Source: Oxalobacteraceae bacterium (GTDB taxonomy: Bacteria; Pseudomonadota; Gammaproteobacteria; Burkholderiales; Burkholderiaceae_D). Taken from it: a stretch of DNA of 12,413 nt. The notes below the pieces were generated by a model. It worked only from the letters and a program-made list of their open reading frames with translations. It ran no database searches and was not told where the DNA came from. The stretch is from NCBI GenBank assembly GCA_003132085.1, contig PKWO01000573.1:1-12413 (forward strand), written 5' to 3'. Position numbers and translations under genes: made by a program. Positions 1 to 6,953 of the stretch are shown here, in pieces; within the stretch, counting starts at the first letter, position 1; each line of letters starts with the position of its first letter.

Positions 1-1
1 G

Positions 2-2089
2 CCACGGGTGTTTATCCTCGCGACCAGCAGGGAGCCATTGCGGGCCGAAGGCGAACATGCACACCGGCTGCTGCCGCTGGAAAGTCCGCCCAGCACCGCA
101 ACGCTGAGTGCCGAGCAAGCCATGGCTTTCCCTGCCGTGCAACTGTTTGTCGACCGCGCCGCCGTCAACGGGAACTACTTTGAATTGAATGATGCCGATG
201 CCCCGGTCATCGCCGAGATCTGCCGCAAGCTCGATGGTATTGCACTGGCGATCGAGTTGGGCGCCGGCCGCGTCGCCGCGTTTGGCGTGCGCGGCACCGC
301 CGATCTGCTCGACAATCGCTTCAGGTTGTCCTGGTACGGCCGCCGCACCGCGCTGCCGCGGCACCAGACGCTGAGCGCCATGCTCGACTGGAGCTACAAC
401 TTGCTACCGGAATTCGAGCGCATTGTGCTGCGCCGGCTATCGACGTTCGTCGGCCATTTTTCGCTGGAGGCCGCACGCCAGATTGCGATCGATGCCGACA
501 CCGATGGGATGCAGGTGGTCGACGCCATCGACAGCCTGGTCGCGAAATCGCTGGCTTCGGCGGAAACCGGCCATCCGACGTTGCGCTACCGGCTACTGGA
601 CAGTGCCCGCGTTTATGCCGCCGAAAAACTCAGGGCAAGCGGCGAGGCGGATAGCGTCGCGCGGCGGCATGTCGAGTACCTGATCGCATATTCAGAGAGC
701 AGGCAAGCCGATTCCTCAGCCTTTCCCATGCTCGACGCTTCGTCCTCCCGTATCGACAGCCTGGGCAATCTGCGGGCATGTCTTGACTGGAGTTTCTCCC
801 CATCCGGCAATGACGCCACGGGAATCAGACTATGCGCCGCAGTGGCGCCGTTGCTGCTGGAATTATCGTTACTGGAGGAGTGCCGGCGCTGGAGCGAAAA
901 GGCGATCGCCATGCTTGGCGCCGATAGTGCGGGCTCCAGACAGGAAATGGCGCTGCAGGAAGCGCTGGCCATCTCCTCGATGTTCGCAATTGGCAATAGC
1001 AACGCCGTCCTGTCGGCGATCGAGCGCGGACTGGAGCTGGCGCGCCGCCTCGGCAACCTGACCTATGAATTGCGGCTGTTGGCGGGCCTGAATATTTTCC
1101 GGACGCGGATCGGCGATTTTTCCGGCGCCCTGGCCACCGCGGAAAGAAGCATGACGGTCGCCAGAACGCTGAACAATCCGGCCGCCCTGGCGATGGCTGA
1201 ATGGATGCTAGGCGTTGCATACCATCTGGTCGGCAACCAAGCCGGCGCGCAACAGCACTGCGAAGCCGGCATGGCGCTCATCGCGGGCGCGCGCAACCTC
1301 AATACCTTCTGTTTTGGCTACGATCATCGCATCCGCGCGCTGGTCGCCCTGGCCAGGGCGCTGTGGTTAAAGGGAAATACCGACCAGGCTGTCACGGTGG
1401 CGTGGCAAGCTATCGACGACGCGGAGAAGCTCGATCACCCGATTTCCTTCTGCATCGCACTGATTTATGCCGCGCCGATTTTTACCTGGAATGGCGAATG
1501 GGACATAGCTGGCGAACTGATCGAGAAACTGATTGTTCACGCCGCAAAGCACATGCTCGGGCCCTATCATGCCGTGGGCAAAGGACTGAAGGGCGAATTG
1601 CTGGTCAAGCGCGGCGAAGCAGAGGCCGGTATCGAGTTGTTGTGTGAGTGCATGGATGCGCTGCGCTCGGACCATCATCAAATACTGAACACCGTGTATA
1701 TCGCGGCCCTGGCCCAAGGCTTGGCTGCGGTCGGCAAGTTTCACGAAGCACTGGCGACCATCAGCGGAGCTGCATCCAGGAGCATGGAAATATTCGACGC
1801 CCCGGAAATATTGCGCATACAAGGCGACGTGCTGGCATCAATGCCGCAGCCCGACTTCGCCCAAGCGGAGGAAAACCTGCGCAGCTCACTCGATTGCGCG
1901 CGGCGCCAGCGCGCCTTGAGCTGGGAGTTGCGCACCGCGACGACGCTCAGCCGCCTGCTGTTGCGGCAAGGACGGCAGGACGAGGCGCGGCGCCTGCTTG
2001 GCGACGTAGTTGCCCGCTTCACCGAGGGGTTCCACACCGTCGACTACACCGGAGCCGCGCATCTGCTGGCCGAACTGCATACGGACTGA
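2..2089 (+). CDS. ATPase/TPR-type transcriptional regulator, C-terminal part (5' truncated by window)
   Basis: The frame is already open at base 2 and reads P-R-V-F-I-L-A-T-S-R-E-P, so the gene enters from outside; the GTG at 8 is not a real start. LATSREPL followed by LDGIALAIELGAGR matches the late NB-ARC/STAND ATPase motifs (TSR and GLPLAIEL) of predicted ATPases in the COG3903 type, which normally carry an N-terminal winged-helix DNA-binding domain and a P-loop. Both of those would lie upstream of this window. After the ATPase core comes a helical segment (HQTLSAMLDWSYNLLP) typical of the family's winged-helix linker, then a long alpha-helical, Ala/Leu-rich region of TPR-like repeats to the end. 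Inferred role: cytoplasmic signal-sensing transcriptional regulator; ligand and targets unknown. It ends 13 bases from the convergent LuxR-type gene, with no obvious terminator between them. Confidence 0.8.
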   Translation, partial: PRVFILATSREPLRAEGEHAHRLLPLESPPSTATLSAEQAMAFPAVQLFVDRAAVNGNYFELNDADAPVIAEICRKLDGIALAIELGAGRVAAFGVRGTADLLDNRFRLSWYGRRTALPRHQTLSAMLDWSYNLLPEFERIVLRRLSTFVGHFSLEAARQIAIDADTDGMQVVDAIDSLVAKSLASAETGHPTLRYRLLDSARVYAAEKLRASGEADSVARRHVEYLIAYSESRQADSSAFPMLDASSSRIDSLGNLRACLDWSFSPSGNDATGIRLCAAVAPLLLELSLLEECRRWSEKAIAMLGADSAGSRQEMALQEALAISSMFAIGNSNAVLSAIERGLELARRLGNLTYELRLLAGLNIFRTRIGDFSGALATAERSMTVARTLNNPAALAMAEWMLGVAYHLVGNQAGAQQHCEAGMALIAGARNLNTFCFGYDHRIRALVALARALWLKGNTDQAVTVAWQAIDDAEKLDHPISFCIALIYAAPIFTWNGEWDIAGELIEKLIVHAAKHMLGPYHAVGKGLKGELLVKRGEAEAGIELLCECMDALRSDHHQILNTVYIAALAQGLAAVGKFHEALATISGAASRSMEIFDAPEILRIQGDVLASMPQPDFAQAEENLRSSLDCARRQRALSWELRTATTLSRLLLRQGRQDEARRLLGDVVARFTEGFHTVDYTGAAHLLAELHTD

Positions 2090-2102
2090 CGCAAGCCACC
2101 GA

Positions 2103-2756
2103 TCAGCCTGGCAATTGATGGCGGTACGCATGCTCGCGGTAGCTTGCTGTGCCGGCGTCGGCACGGATGAGGCCGCGTTGCGTTGCCACCACCACCGCAT
2201 GGGTGCGGGCCGTGGCGTTCAGCTTCGCCATCACCCCTTTGACATGGCATTTCACCGTGCTGAGACCAATGCCAAGATCGCGCGCGATCAACTTGTTGCA
2301 ATAGCCTTTACCCAGCAATTGAAGGACATCGCTCTCGCGGCCGGTAAGTCCGGTGCGGCCCAAGCTATCGGCGATGCTGCGTTTCAAGTTGTCGCTCAAG
2401 TAGCGCTGACCGCTACTGAGCATATGAACCGCGTTCGCCAGTTCTTCGGGCACGCAGCTTTGCAGTAAATAGCCATGCACGCCGCATTCCACGGCATGCC
2501 GGACTTCCCCTTCCTTTTCATAGTGGGTGACAATCAGGACGCGGAAACCGTCTTGGTGAGACGCGCGCGGCATGTGCTGATAAAAATGGAGACCGCTGTG
2601 GTAATCGGCGATGATCACCGCACTTTGGAGTTCCGCCAGCGAGTCATGCACGGACAAGTTCAATTCGCTTGAACTGGATAGTATCGCCCGGAGACCAGCA
2701 CTGACGACGGGATCCGCGTGCATGAAATGTATTCTGATTTTCTGGTTGAATTGCAT
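2103..2756 (-). CDS. NarL/FixJ-family response regulator with LuxR-type HTH
   Basis: A 217-residue protein. Residues about 7-120 form a receiver domain and 136-195 a LuxR/GerE helix-turn-helix (LTGRESDVLQLLGKGYCNKLIA, then STVKCHVKGVMAKL). The start at 2756 is chosen because a strong Shine-Dalgarno (AGGAGGA, minus strand of 2760-2766) lies 3 bases before it and the receiver fold begins at once (KIRIHFMHADP). The open frame continues to 2933, but that extension has no such support. The receiver is slightly degenerate: the acidic pocket is reduced to H-A-D at 13-15, the presumed phospho-acceptor is D51 in IIADYHSG, T77 is present, and the usual lysine near position 99 is glutamine (GYLLQSCVP). 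It may therefore work with weak or no phosphorylation. No partner kinase is adjacent. Probably a DNA-binding activator; targets unknown. Confidence 0.85.
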   Translation of the reverse strand: MQFNQKIRIHFMHADPVVSAGLRAILSSSSELNLSVHDSLAELQSAVIIADYHSGLHFYQHMPRASHQDGFRVLIVTHYEKEGEVRHAVECGVHGYLLQSCVPEELANAVHMLSSGQRYLSDNLKRSIADSLGRTGLTGRESDVLQLLGKGYCNKLIARDLGIGLSTVKCHVKGVMAKLNATARTHAVVVATQRGLIRADAGTASYREHAYRHQLPG

Positions 2757-2759
2757 AAG

Positions 2760-2766
2760 TCCTCCT
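2760..2766 (-). promoter_or_regulatory. Shine-Dalgarno of the LuxR-type regulator
   Basis: The minus strand reads AGGAGGA directly upstream of CTT-ATG. This near-perfect site decides the start at 2756 over the longer open frame beginning at 2933. Confidence 0.75.
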
Positions 2767-2802
2767 GAAGATTTATCGATACTGAAATGTTTGGATAAAG
2801 TC

Positions 2803-2831
2803 ATCATGAAAGCGCAGGGAGTGCTTATCAA
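2803..2831 (-). promoter_or_regulatory. Candidate sigma70 promoter for the LuxR-type regulator
   Basis: On the minus strand TTGATA (2826-2831) is separated by 17 bases from CATGAT (2803-2808), a good -35 and a weak -10, about 46 bases before the start codon in AT-rich DNA. Assigned by eye only. Confidence 0.3.
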
Positions 2832-2848
2832 GTAAAGCGCTGTGAAGC

Positions 2849-3595
2849 GTGGTGAAGAACCGGCTCGGCACGTTGCGTCCGCCATTTTCGCCATGCGCAC
2901 CGCACGCTCAATTGCCTTGGAGGAATATATCACCGGTTTCTATGTGGTGGTTCGGCCCCCTAACATCGTTGAGAATTATTTACGTTACTCACGCGCATGC
3001 AGATCATTTCTTCGGGATAAAAATTTTGCAGGATCGATACCCTAACGCGACAGCATTGGCGACACCTGAAGTTGCGGCGAAAATGAGGTTGCAGAGCACA
3101 ACGGAAAAATTGAATGGCCGTTGGCGTAAGCTATTTCCACATCAAATTTCAGATGTCATTTCCGTTGCGGACCCCATGCAAGGCAATGAGATTGATTTGG
3201 AAGGAAATAAATTAGTCGTTGTAAAACTTGGCCATACAGATACGGATGATTCAACTTGTCTTTATGTTCCTTCTATAGGCTTAGTCGTCGCATGCGATGC
3301 GGTTTACAATGGCACTCATCCATTCCTTTATGAATCGGATAGAAAAGGTCGATTGGAATGGATAGCTGCGCTTGACAAAATCGATGCGTTGAAACCGTTA
3401 GCCGTGATTGCGGAGCATAAAATTCCCGGCAACGACGACAATCCGCGAAATGTGGAAGAAACGCGCCAGTATATCCGCGATTTTATTCGACTGAACGACT
3501 CGACGAAAACAGCGCGCGAACTCTATGACAAGATGCTGGAACTTTACCCAGATCGGACGTGCGTTGGTCCAAGGCCCGACTTTGCCTTCAATTAG
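2849..3595 (+). pseudogene. MBL-fold metallo-hydrolase, N-terminally truncated
   Basis: From about 2960 the frame reads as a typical MBL-fold hydrolase: IIYVTHAHADHFFG (HxHxDH zinc motif), LGHTDTDDST (third metal histidine), ACDAVYNGTHPF (bridging Asp) and IAEHKIPGNDD (last His), then a helical C-terminal tail (ETRQYIRDF, ARELYDKMLELYPDR). Related full-length proteins have roughly 70-80 residues before the HxHxDH motif, forming the first beta strands. Here only about 47 codons precede it, even from the earliest start (GTG 2849), and they read as unrelated sequence. The other start, ATG 2942, has GGAGGA at 2919-2924 but 17 bases away. The catalytic residues are intact and the frame is open to the TAG at 3593-3595, so the break is at the 5' end and looks recent or recombinational. 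The gene is more AT-rich than most of its neighbours. It could be a pseudogene or a shortened product; the former seems likelier. Confidence 0.6.
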
Positions 3596-3687
3596 AGGGA
3601 GTCTCAGTTTGCATGCCCGCACCTAGCAAAGCATTCTTGCCGAAACCTGATTCTCATCCAGTGAACGCTTTATTGTTCCTTTGGATG

Positions 3688-3734
3688 TAAACTGCCACAT
3701 GACTCCCGACCAGAGGATTGAATGTGGCAGTTTA
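3688..3734. repeat. Perfect 13-bp inverted repeat between convergent genes
   Basis: TAAACTGCCACAT at 3688-3700 is exactly complementary to ATGTGGCAGTTTA at 3722-3734, with a 21-base loop. It lies between the 3' ends of the MBL gene and the first hydrolase. It could be a bidirectional terminator, since each strand exits the stem with GGCAGTTTA, but it lacks a real T-tract and its GC content is modest. An operator or a small mobile-element remnant is possible. Confidence 0.5.
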
Positions 3735-3766
3735 TACTTGAAACCGCCCGGCCAGTGAAATTGCCC

Positions 3767-4534
3767 TCAGTTGCCAACAGACTGTGCGGCTTGCTCTATC
3801 ATCGCTGCGACCTCCTTCGCTCGCGAAATATAAATCGTATGCGCACCATCGACTTCGACCGTATGGCTGTGGGCGCGAGCAGCGTACATGCGTTCCAAGT
3901 CCGGATTGATGGCGCGGTCCTGCTTTGCCACCATATACCAGCTGGGTTTTATACGCCAAGCCGCATTTTTGATTAAAGTCGTATTGACGCGTGCTGCGGG
4001 AGGCATTTGCGAATGCGCCATGAACTCAGCCAGATCGGTTGGCAAATCGCCGGCAAAATCTTCATGGAAATGGATCGGATCAACGAAAACGAAGCCGTCC
4101 GGCGTGGTAATGGTACGGATTTGACCTGGCATTTTGTTTTTGTTCGAGGCGGTGGATTCCCCTTTGTCCGGCGCATGTGCGGCGATGTACACAAGTCCAA
4201 CCACATTGGGATCGTTGCCGGCTTCTGTCACGACGGCGCCGCCATAACTATGCCCAACCAAAATGCTTGGACCCTGTTGGCGTGCCAGCACACGTTCAAC
4301 GGCGGCAACGTCCTCCTCCAATGATGTGAGGGGTTCCTGCACCATATTAACGTTGTAGCCGTCTTTGGTCAGTATTTCATATACCGGTTGCCAGCCCGAT
4401 GCGTCGGCGAATTGGCCGTGCACCAGGACGATGTTCTTGACGGGAGCGGCCGATGCCGACGCCGTTGAGAAGGCCAATAACAATGCAGAGGCGATTGTGG
4501 AAAGGGTGCGTACTTGTGAAAGAGAAATGTTCAT
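3767..4534 (-). CDS. Exported alpha/beta hydrolase (hydrolase 1)
   Basis: A 255-residue alpha/beta-fold hydrolase of the Abhydrolase_6 type. Residues 1-29 are a Sec signal peptide (hydrophobic IASALLLAFSTA, cleavage near ASASAA), so the enzyme should act in the periplasm. NIVLVHGQFADASGW carries the oxyanion-hole HG; the nucleophile is S96 in GHSYGG; the other triad members are probably D206 (AKQDRAINP) and H232 (GAHTIYI). The length is normal for the family. The start is supported by AAGGAG (minus strand of 4540-4545) 5 bases before ATG. Substrate unknown: esterases, lactonases and related enzymes all share these motifs. It follows the AhpD-like gene in the same direction but 358 bases away, so it probably has its own promoter. 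A 12-codon ORF (MTSMEYPPTTKE, 4537-4575) ends within its ribosome binding region. Confidence 0.9.
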   Translation of the reverse strand: MNISLSQVRTLSTIASALLLAFSTASASAAPVKNIVLVHGQFADASGWQPVYEILTKDGYNVNMVQEPLTSLEEDVAAVERVLARQQGPSILVGHSYGGAVVTEAGNDPNVVGLVYIAAHAPDKGESTASNKNKMPGQIRTITTPDGFVFVDPIHFHEDFAGDLPTDLAEFMAHSQMPPAARVNTTLIKNAAWRIKPSWYMVAKQDRAINPDLERMYAARAHSHTVEVDGAHTIYISRAKEVAAMIEQAAQSVGN

Positions 4535-4892
4535 TGTTACTCCTTAGTGGTTGGGGGGTACTCCATGGATGTCATACTTGCACTCTACTTACTTGCGTTC
4601 AACAGCTAACCGACAAAGCCTTAACAAGAAGTGACAACGCCGCAGTCGTCGGCAGGCACGGTCGATTCCGCGTTCGAGGTGCCCTGCAGATTTCCCTTTG
4701 CTGCGCAAAACGTCACGTTATGGAGGCGTTGTGGAAATTTCATACGTTGCTTGGTGGTCGAGATGGGCCCTCGCATTCTCCTGATTACTCTTGAAAGGCG
4801 ATATGCGTAGCACCTTAGGCCCGTTCCTCAACCATCCTGCATGAAAGCGCAATGCACCGACAAATAATTCGCCCGCGCACGCACCATGCCAA
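4535..4892. other. Intergenic region upstream of hydrolase 1
   Basis: No convincing gene. On the minus strand it should hold the promoter of hydrolase 1. A 7-base direct repeat (TACTTGC on the plus strand, at 4575-4581 and 4590-4596, period 15) lies 41-62 bases before the start and could be a regulator site. A 40-codon minus-strand ORF (4621-4743) has no family resemblance. No rho-independent terminator for the AhpD-like gene was found. Confidence 0.4.
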
Positions 4893-5429
4893 TCAGGCGG
4901 CCGCTGGGAAGTCTAGTGGCGTGTTGTTGATGCGATTGAACAAATTGGTGAACGTGATGCTGGTGATTGCCAGCGCCGTGTCGACAATCTGCGCATCCGT
5001 ATAGCCGGCGCGACGTACCGCCTCCAGGGCTTCGTTAGGCACGCTGCCCTTGCCATTCACCAGGGTGCGCGTGAATGCGGCAAGCGCATCGAGCTTAGGA
5101 TTGCCACTCGCCTGACCATGGCGCAACGCGACAATCGCTTCGGCACTCAAGCCATGCAGTTTCGAGATGGCAGTATGCGCGGCGAGGCAGTATTCGCATT
5201 CCGAGACTTGGCTGGCGGCCAACTTGACTGCTTCAATTTCCTGGCCGCTTAGCGTGCTTTTTTTTAGCGCGGCGTCCAGATGTAAACCGGCTTCTAGAGC
5301 AATGGGACTGTTGCTGCCAATCCCGACGTAGGCATTCGGGACCATGCCGATGGCGCCCTTGATGGCGGCATACAATTGGGCGGCGTGGCCTTCGGCTTCA
5401 TTGGCAGGCGCGGCGTGGAGGCGATTCAT
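4893..5429 (-). CDS. AhpD-like / carboxymuconolactone decarboxylase family protein
   Basis: A 178-residue cytoplasmic protein, all-helical by composition, with the family's redox motif C78-E-Y-C81-x3-H85 (SECEYCLAAH). In AhpD-type proteins this CxxC plus His, with a preceding glutamate, forms the peroxidase active site. The flanking sequence (LSGQEIEAVKLAASQV) and the C-terminal half (FTRTLVNGKGSVPNEALEAVRRAGYTDAQIVD) also fit the carboxymuconolactone decarboxylase fold. Likely role: thiol-dependent peroxidase or reductase in oxidative or electrophile stress; the reductant is unknown. AAGGAG (minus strand of 5439-5444) lies 9 bases before the ATG. It is codirectional with the hydrolases on both sides but separated from each by about 300 bases or more. 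A short palindrome at 5458-5471 may be its operator. Confidence 0.88.
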   Translation of the reverse strand: MNRLHAAPANEAEGHAAQLYAAIKGAIGMVPNAYVGIGSNSPIALEAGLHLDAALKKSTLSGQEIEAVKLAASQVSECEYCLAAHTAISKLHGLSAEAIVALRHGQASGNPKLDALAAFTRTLVNGKGSVPNEALEAVRRAGYTDAQIVDTALAITSITFTNLFNRINNTPLDFPAAA

Positions 5430-5457
5430 GATGGTGTACTCCTTCAGAGTAGTGGGT

Positions 5458-5471
5458 CCGACGTGTGTCGG
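5458..5471 (-). promoter_or_regulatory. Candidate operator palindrome upstream of the AhpD-like gene
   Basis: CCGAC-GTGT-GTCGG is a perfect 5-4-5 inverted repeat, 28 bases before the start codon and just upstream of the ribosome binding site. It is the right size for a dimeric regulator, but no regulator is known for it. Confidence 0.3.
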
Positions 5472-5630
5472 GCAGGTTAGAAAAGTGAGACGCGTTTAAT
5501 CTGTCTGGTAGTCGTAGAGAACGAGAGTTTCCCTTTCGCTGTGCGTACAGGGTGTCGTGCAGCAGCATCTGATCGAATCGGGGGCAGAACCACGCGCACT
5601 AGGAGCCTGCGCGGGACCCAAGTCGAAATT

Positions 5631-5665
5631 AGCCGGCGGACTCTTGTAGAGTACATCCGCCGGCT
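5631..5665 (-). terminator. GC-rich hairpin downstream of the lipoprotein hydrolase
   Basis: AGCCGGCGGA (5631-5640) pairs perfectly with TCCGCCGGCT (5656-5665). The loop holds a second small stem, CTCT/AGAG around TGT. It sits 60 bases after the stop codon of hydrolase 2. On the minus strand it is followed by AATTTCG, a very short T-run, so it is a stable stem but only a weak candidate for intrinsic termination. It could also be a processing or stability element. Confidence 0.4.
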
Positions 5666-5725
5666 CACCCTTGCGTTCGACAACCAAAGCTCTTATGCTC
5701 GACCCAGTTGGATATGAGGCCGGAC

Positions 5726-6559
5726 TTATTTGGCGGCAGCGGTTTTATTGGCCGCAGCAATGATTGCCGCAGCCACATCATTCGGATGCGACACCATGAC
5801 GAAATGGCTGCTCTCAGGCGAGATCGAGACGGTCGCGCCGATCTGCTGTGCCGTAGCCTGCTGCAGTGCTGCAGGAATGACCTGATCCTGGCCGCTTACC
5901 ACCCACCAAGACGGCTTGGTGTGCCAGGCCGCGGTGGTGACTTTGTCAGCCAAGCAGTGGTTGAATATCGGCCCCTGAGTGGCGGCCATCAGTTGCGCCT
6001 GTGCCGTAGGCACATCCGGTGCGAACACGCTGAGTATGGTGGCGGTCGGCACGCTCAGATAACCGCCTTCATCGACAACAAGGCTTTTTTCCCATGCCGG
6101 CGTGGGGAAAGGAGCTGTAACGTCGTTGATCGACTGGCCTGAATCCGGCGCGAAAGCTGCTACGTAGACCAAGGCACTGACCTTGGCGTCGTTACCCGCT
6201 TGGGTGATAACGGAACCGCCGTAAGAATGGCCAACCAGGATTACCGGCCCGGTCTGCAGATCGATGGTGCGCGTCACGGCAGCGGCATCATCTGCCAGCG
6301 ACGTACGCGGTAATTCCACGGCAACAACGTTCAGACCTGCCTGCTGCAGCAGGGGAATGACGGTGTTCCAACTGGAACCCTCCGCCCAGGCGCCATGCAC
6401 CAAGACGGCGGTTGTGTTGGGCGCCAGCGCCGCTGCCGCTACGGGTGCCGGTGCCGACAGCGTCTGGGCGTCGCCGTCGGAGCAGCCGCTCAGCAGAAAC
6501 GATGCGCCGACCAACAGCGCGGCGCCTGTCAGGCTCAGTTTTAGGGATATGGATTTCAT
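5726..6559 (-). CDS. Alpha/beta hydrolase lipoprotein (hydrolase 2)
   Basis: A 277-residue alpha/beta hydrolase. The N-terminus (MKSISLKLSLTGAALLVGASF) ends in a lipobox L-S-G-C26, so it should be lipidated. Ser directly after the Cys suggests outer-membrane sorting under the usual +2 rule. A Pro/Ala-rich tether follows (about 31-47). Catalytic motifs: AVLVHGAWAEGSSW (oxyanion hole), S112 in GHSYGG, probable D225 (SGQDQVIP) and H252 (ESSHFVMVSHP). The start at 6559 is chosen over the longer open frame to 6769 because of the signal sequence and GGAG (minus strand of 6568-6571) 8 bases upstream. The start codon overlaps the stop of a 22-codon leader ORF (TAATG), suggesting translational coupling. 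A candidate promoter lies at 6664-6692. Substrate unknown. Confidence 0.9.
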   Translation of the reverse strand: MKSISLKLSLTGAALLVGASFLLSGCSDGDAQTLSAPAPVAAAALAPNTTAVLVHGAWAEGSSWNTVIPLLQQAGLNVVAVELPRTSLADDAAAVTRTIDLQTGPVILVGHSYGGSVITQAGNDAKVSALVYVAAFAPDSGQSINDVTAPFPTPAWEKSLVVDEGGYLSVPTATILSVFAPDVPTAQAQLMAATQGPIFNHCLADKVTTAAWHTKPSWWVVSGQDQVIPAALQQATAQQIGATVSISPESSHFVMVSHPNDVAAAIIAAANKTAAAK

Positions 6560-6627
6560 TATGCTTGCTCCAAGTTTGAGTGATCGAAAAGTGTCGCCGT
6601 GGTTAAGGCGAAATTTGGATGGTTCAT
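6559..6627 (-). CDS. 22-residue leader ORF overlapping hydrolase 2
   Basis: The minus strand carries ATG at 6627, begins MNHPNFALTT, ends HSNLEQA, and stops with TAA at 6559-6561. That stop shares one base with the ATG of the hydrolase gene (TAATG). It has a strong purine-rich ribosome binding site, AAGGAAGG (minus strand of 6636-6643), 8 bases before its start, better than that of the hydrolase itself. The hydrolase's GGAG lies inside the last codons of this ORF. The peptide has no family resemblance and no membrane segment. Likely role: translational coupling or a regulatory leader; it could also be a chance ORF. Confidence 0.5.
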   Translation of the reverse strand: MNHPNFALTTATLFDHSNLEQA

Positions 6628-6953
6628 GATTGTTACCTTCCTTATGTGTGAAATTACGAGCAAATTGTAGGTGTGGCCGAAGTCGCTGTCTCTCGTTCTT
6701 CCAGATGATTGCATTCCGACTTGCGGCCCCATAAGATCGTGACAACCTGGCCGTCATTGCGCTACGCAAGCCGACGAATTTCAGGCCACTGTGCTTGTGC
6801 TGCCGGTGGTACTACTGCACAACTTTCAACGTCCGATGCCGTGTCTCCTCGATACTGAATCGCCTTGGGTTTGAAGGAAGCCCCCAATATGTGAGGGGGT
6901 CGAACCACTATACGACTCAGCGATTCCGGAAGATCAGAAGTCATGTCGTCCGC
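6628..6953. other. Intergenic region between hydrolases 2 and 3
   Basis: No gene seen. It holds the ribosome binding site and candidate promoter of the leader ORF/hydrolase 2 at one end. A short C5/G5 inverted repeat (6881-6885 with 6895-6899) lies 55-73 bases after the stop of hydrolase 3 and could be a weak terminator, but it lacks a T-tract. The open frames here show no coding character. Confidence 0.4.
6664..6692 (-). promoter_or_regulatory. Candidate sigma70 promoter for the leader ORF and hydrolase 2
   Basis: Minus strand GAGACA (6687-6692), 17-base spacer, TACAAT (6664-6669): 4 of 6 and 5 of 6 matches to consensus. It lies about 37 bases before the leader ORF's start codon. Confidence 0.4.

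Noticed and set aside
2757..2933. N-terminal extension of the LuxR-type regulator
   Set aside because: The extra 59 residues have no receiver similarity, and the strong AGGAGGA lies inside them, directly before the internal ATG at 2756.
4621..4743. 40-codon minus-strand ORF upstream of hydrolase 1
   Set aside because: No ribosome binding site, no recognisable family and no supporting context.
6560..6769. N-terminal extension of hydrolase 2
   Set aside because: It would bury the lipoprotein signal peptide inside the protein. The region instead contains the leader ORF in another frame and a candidate promoter.
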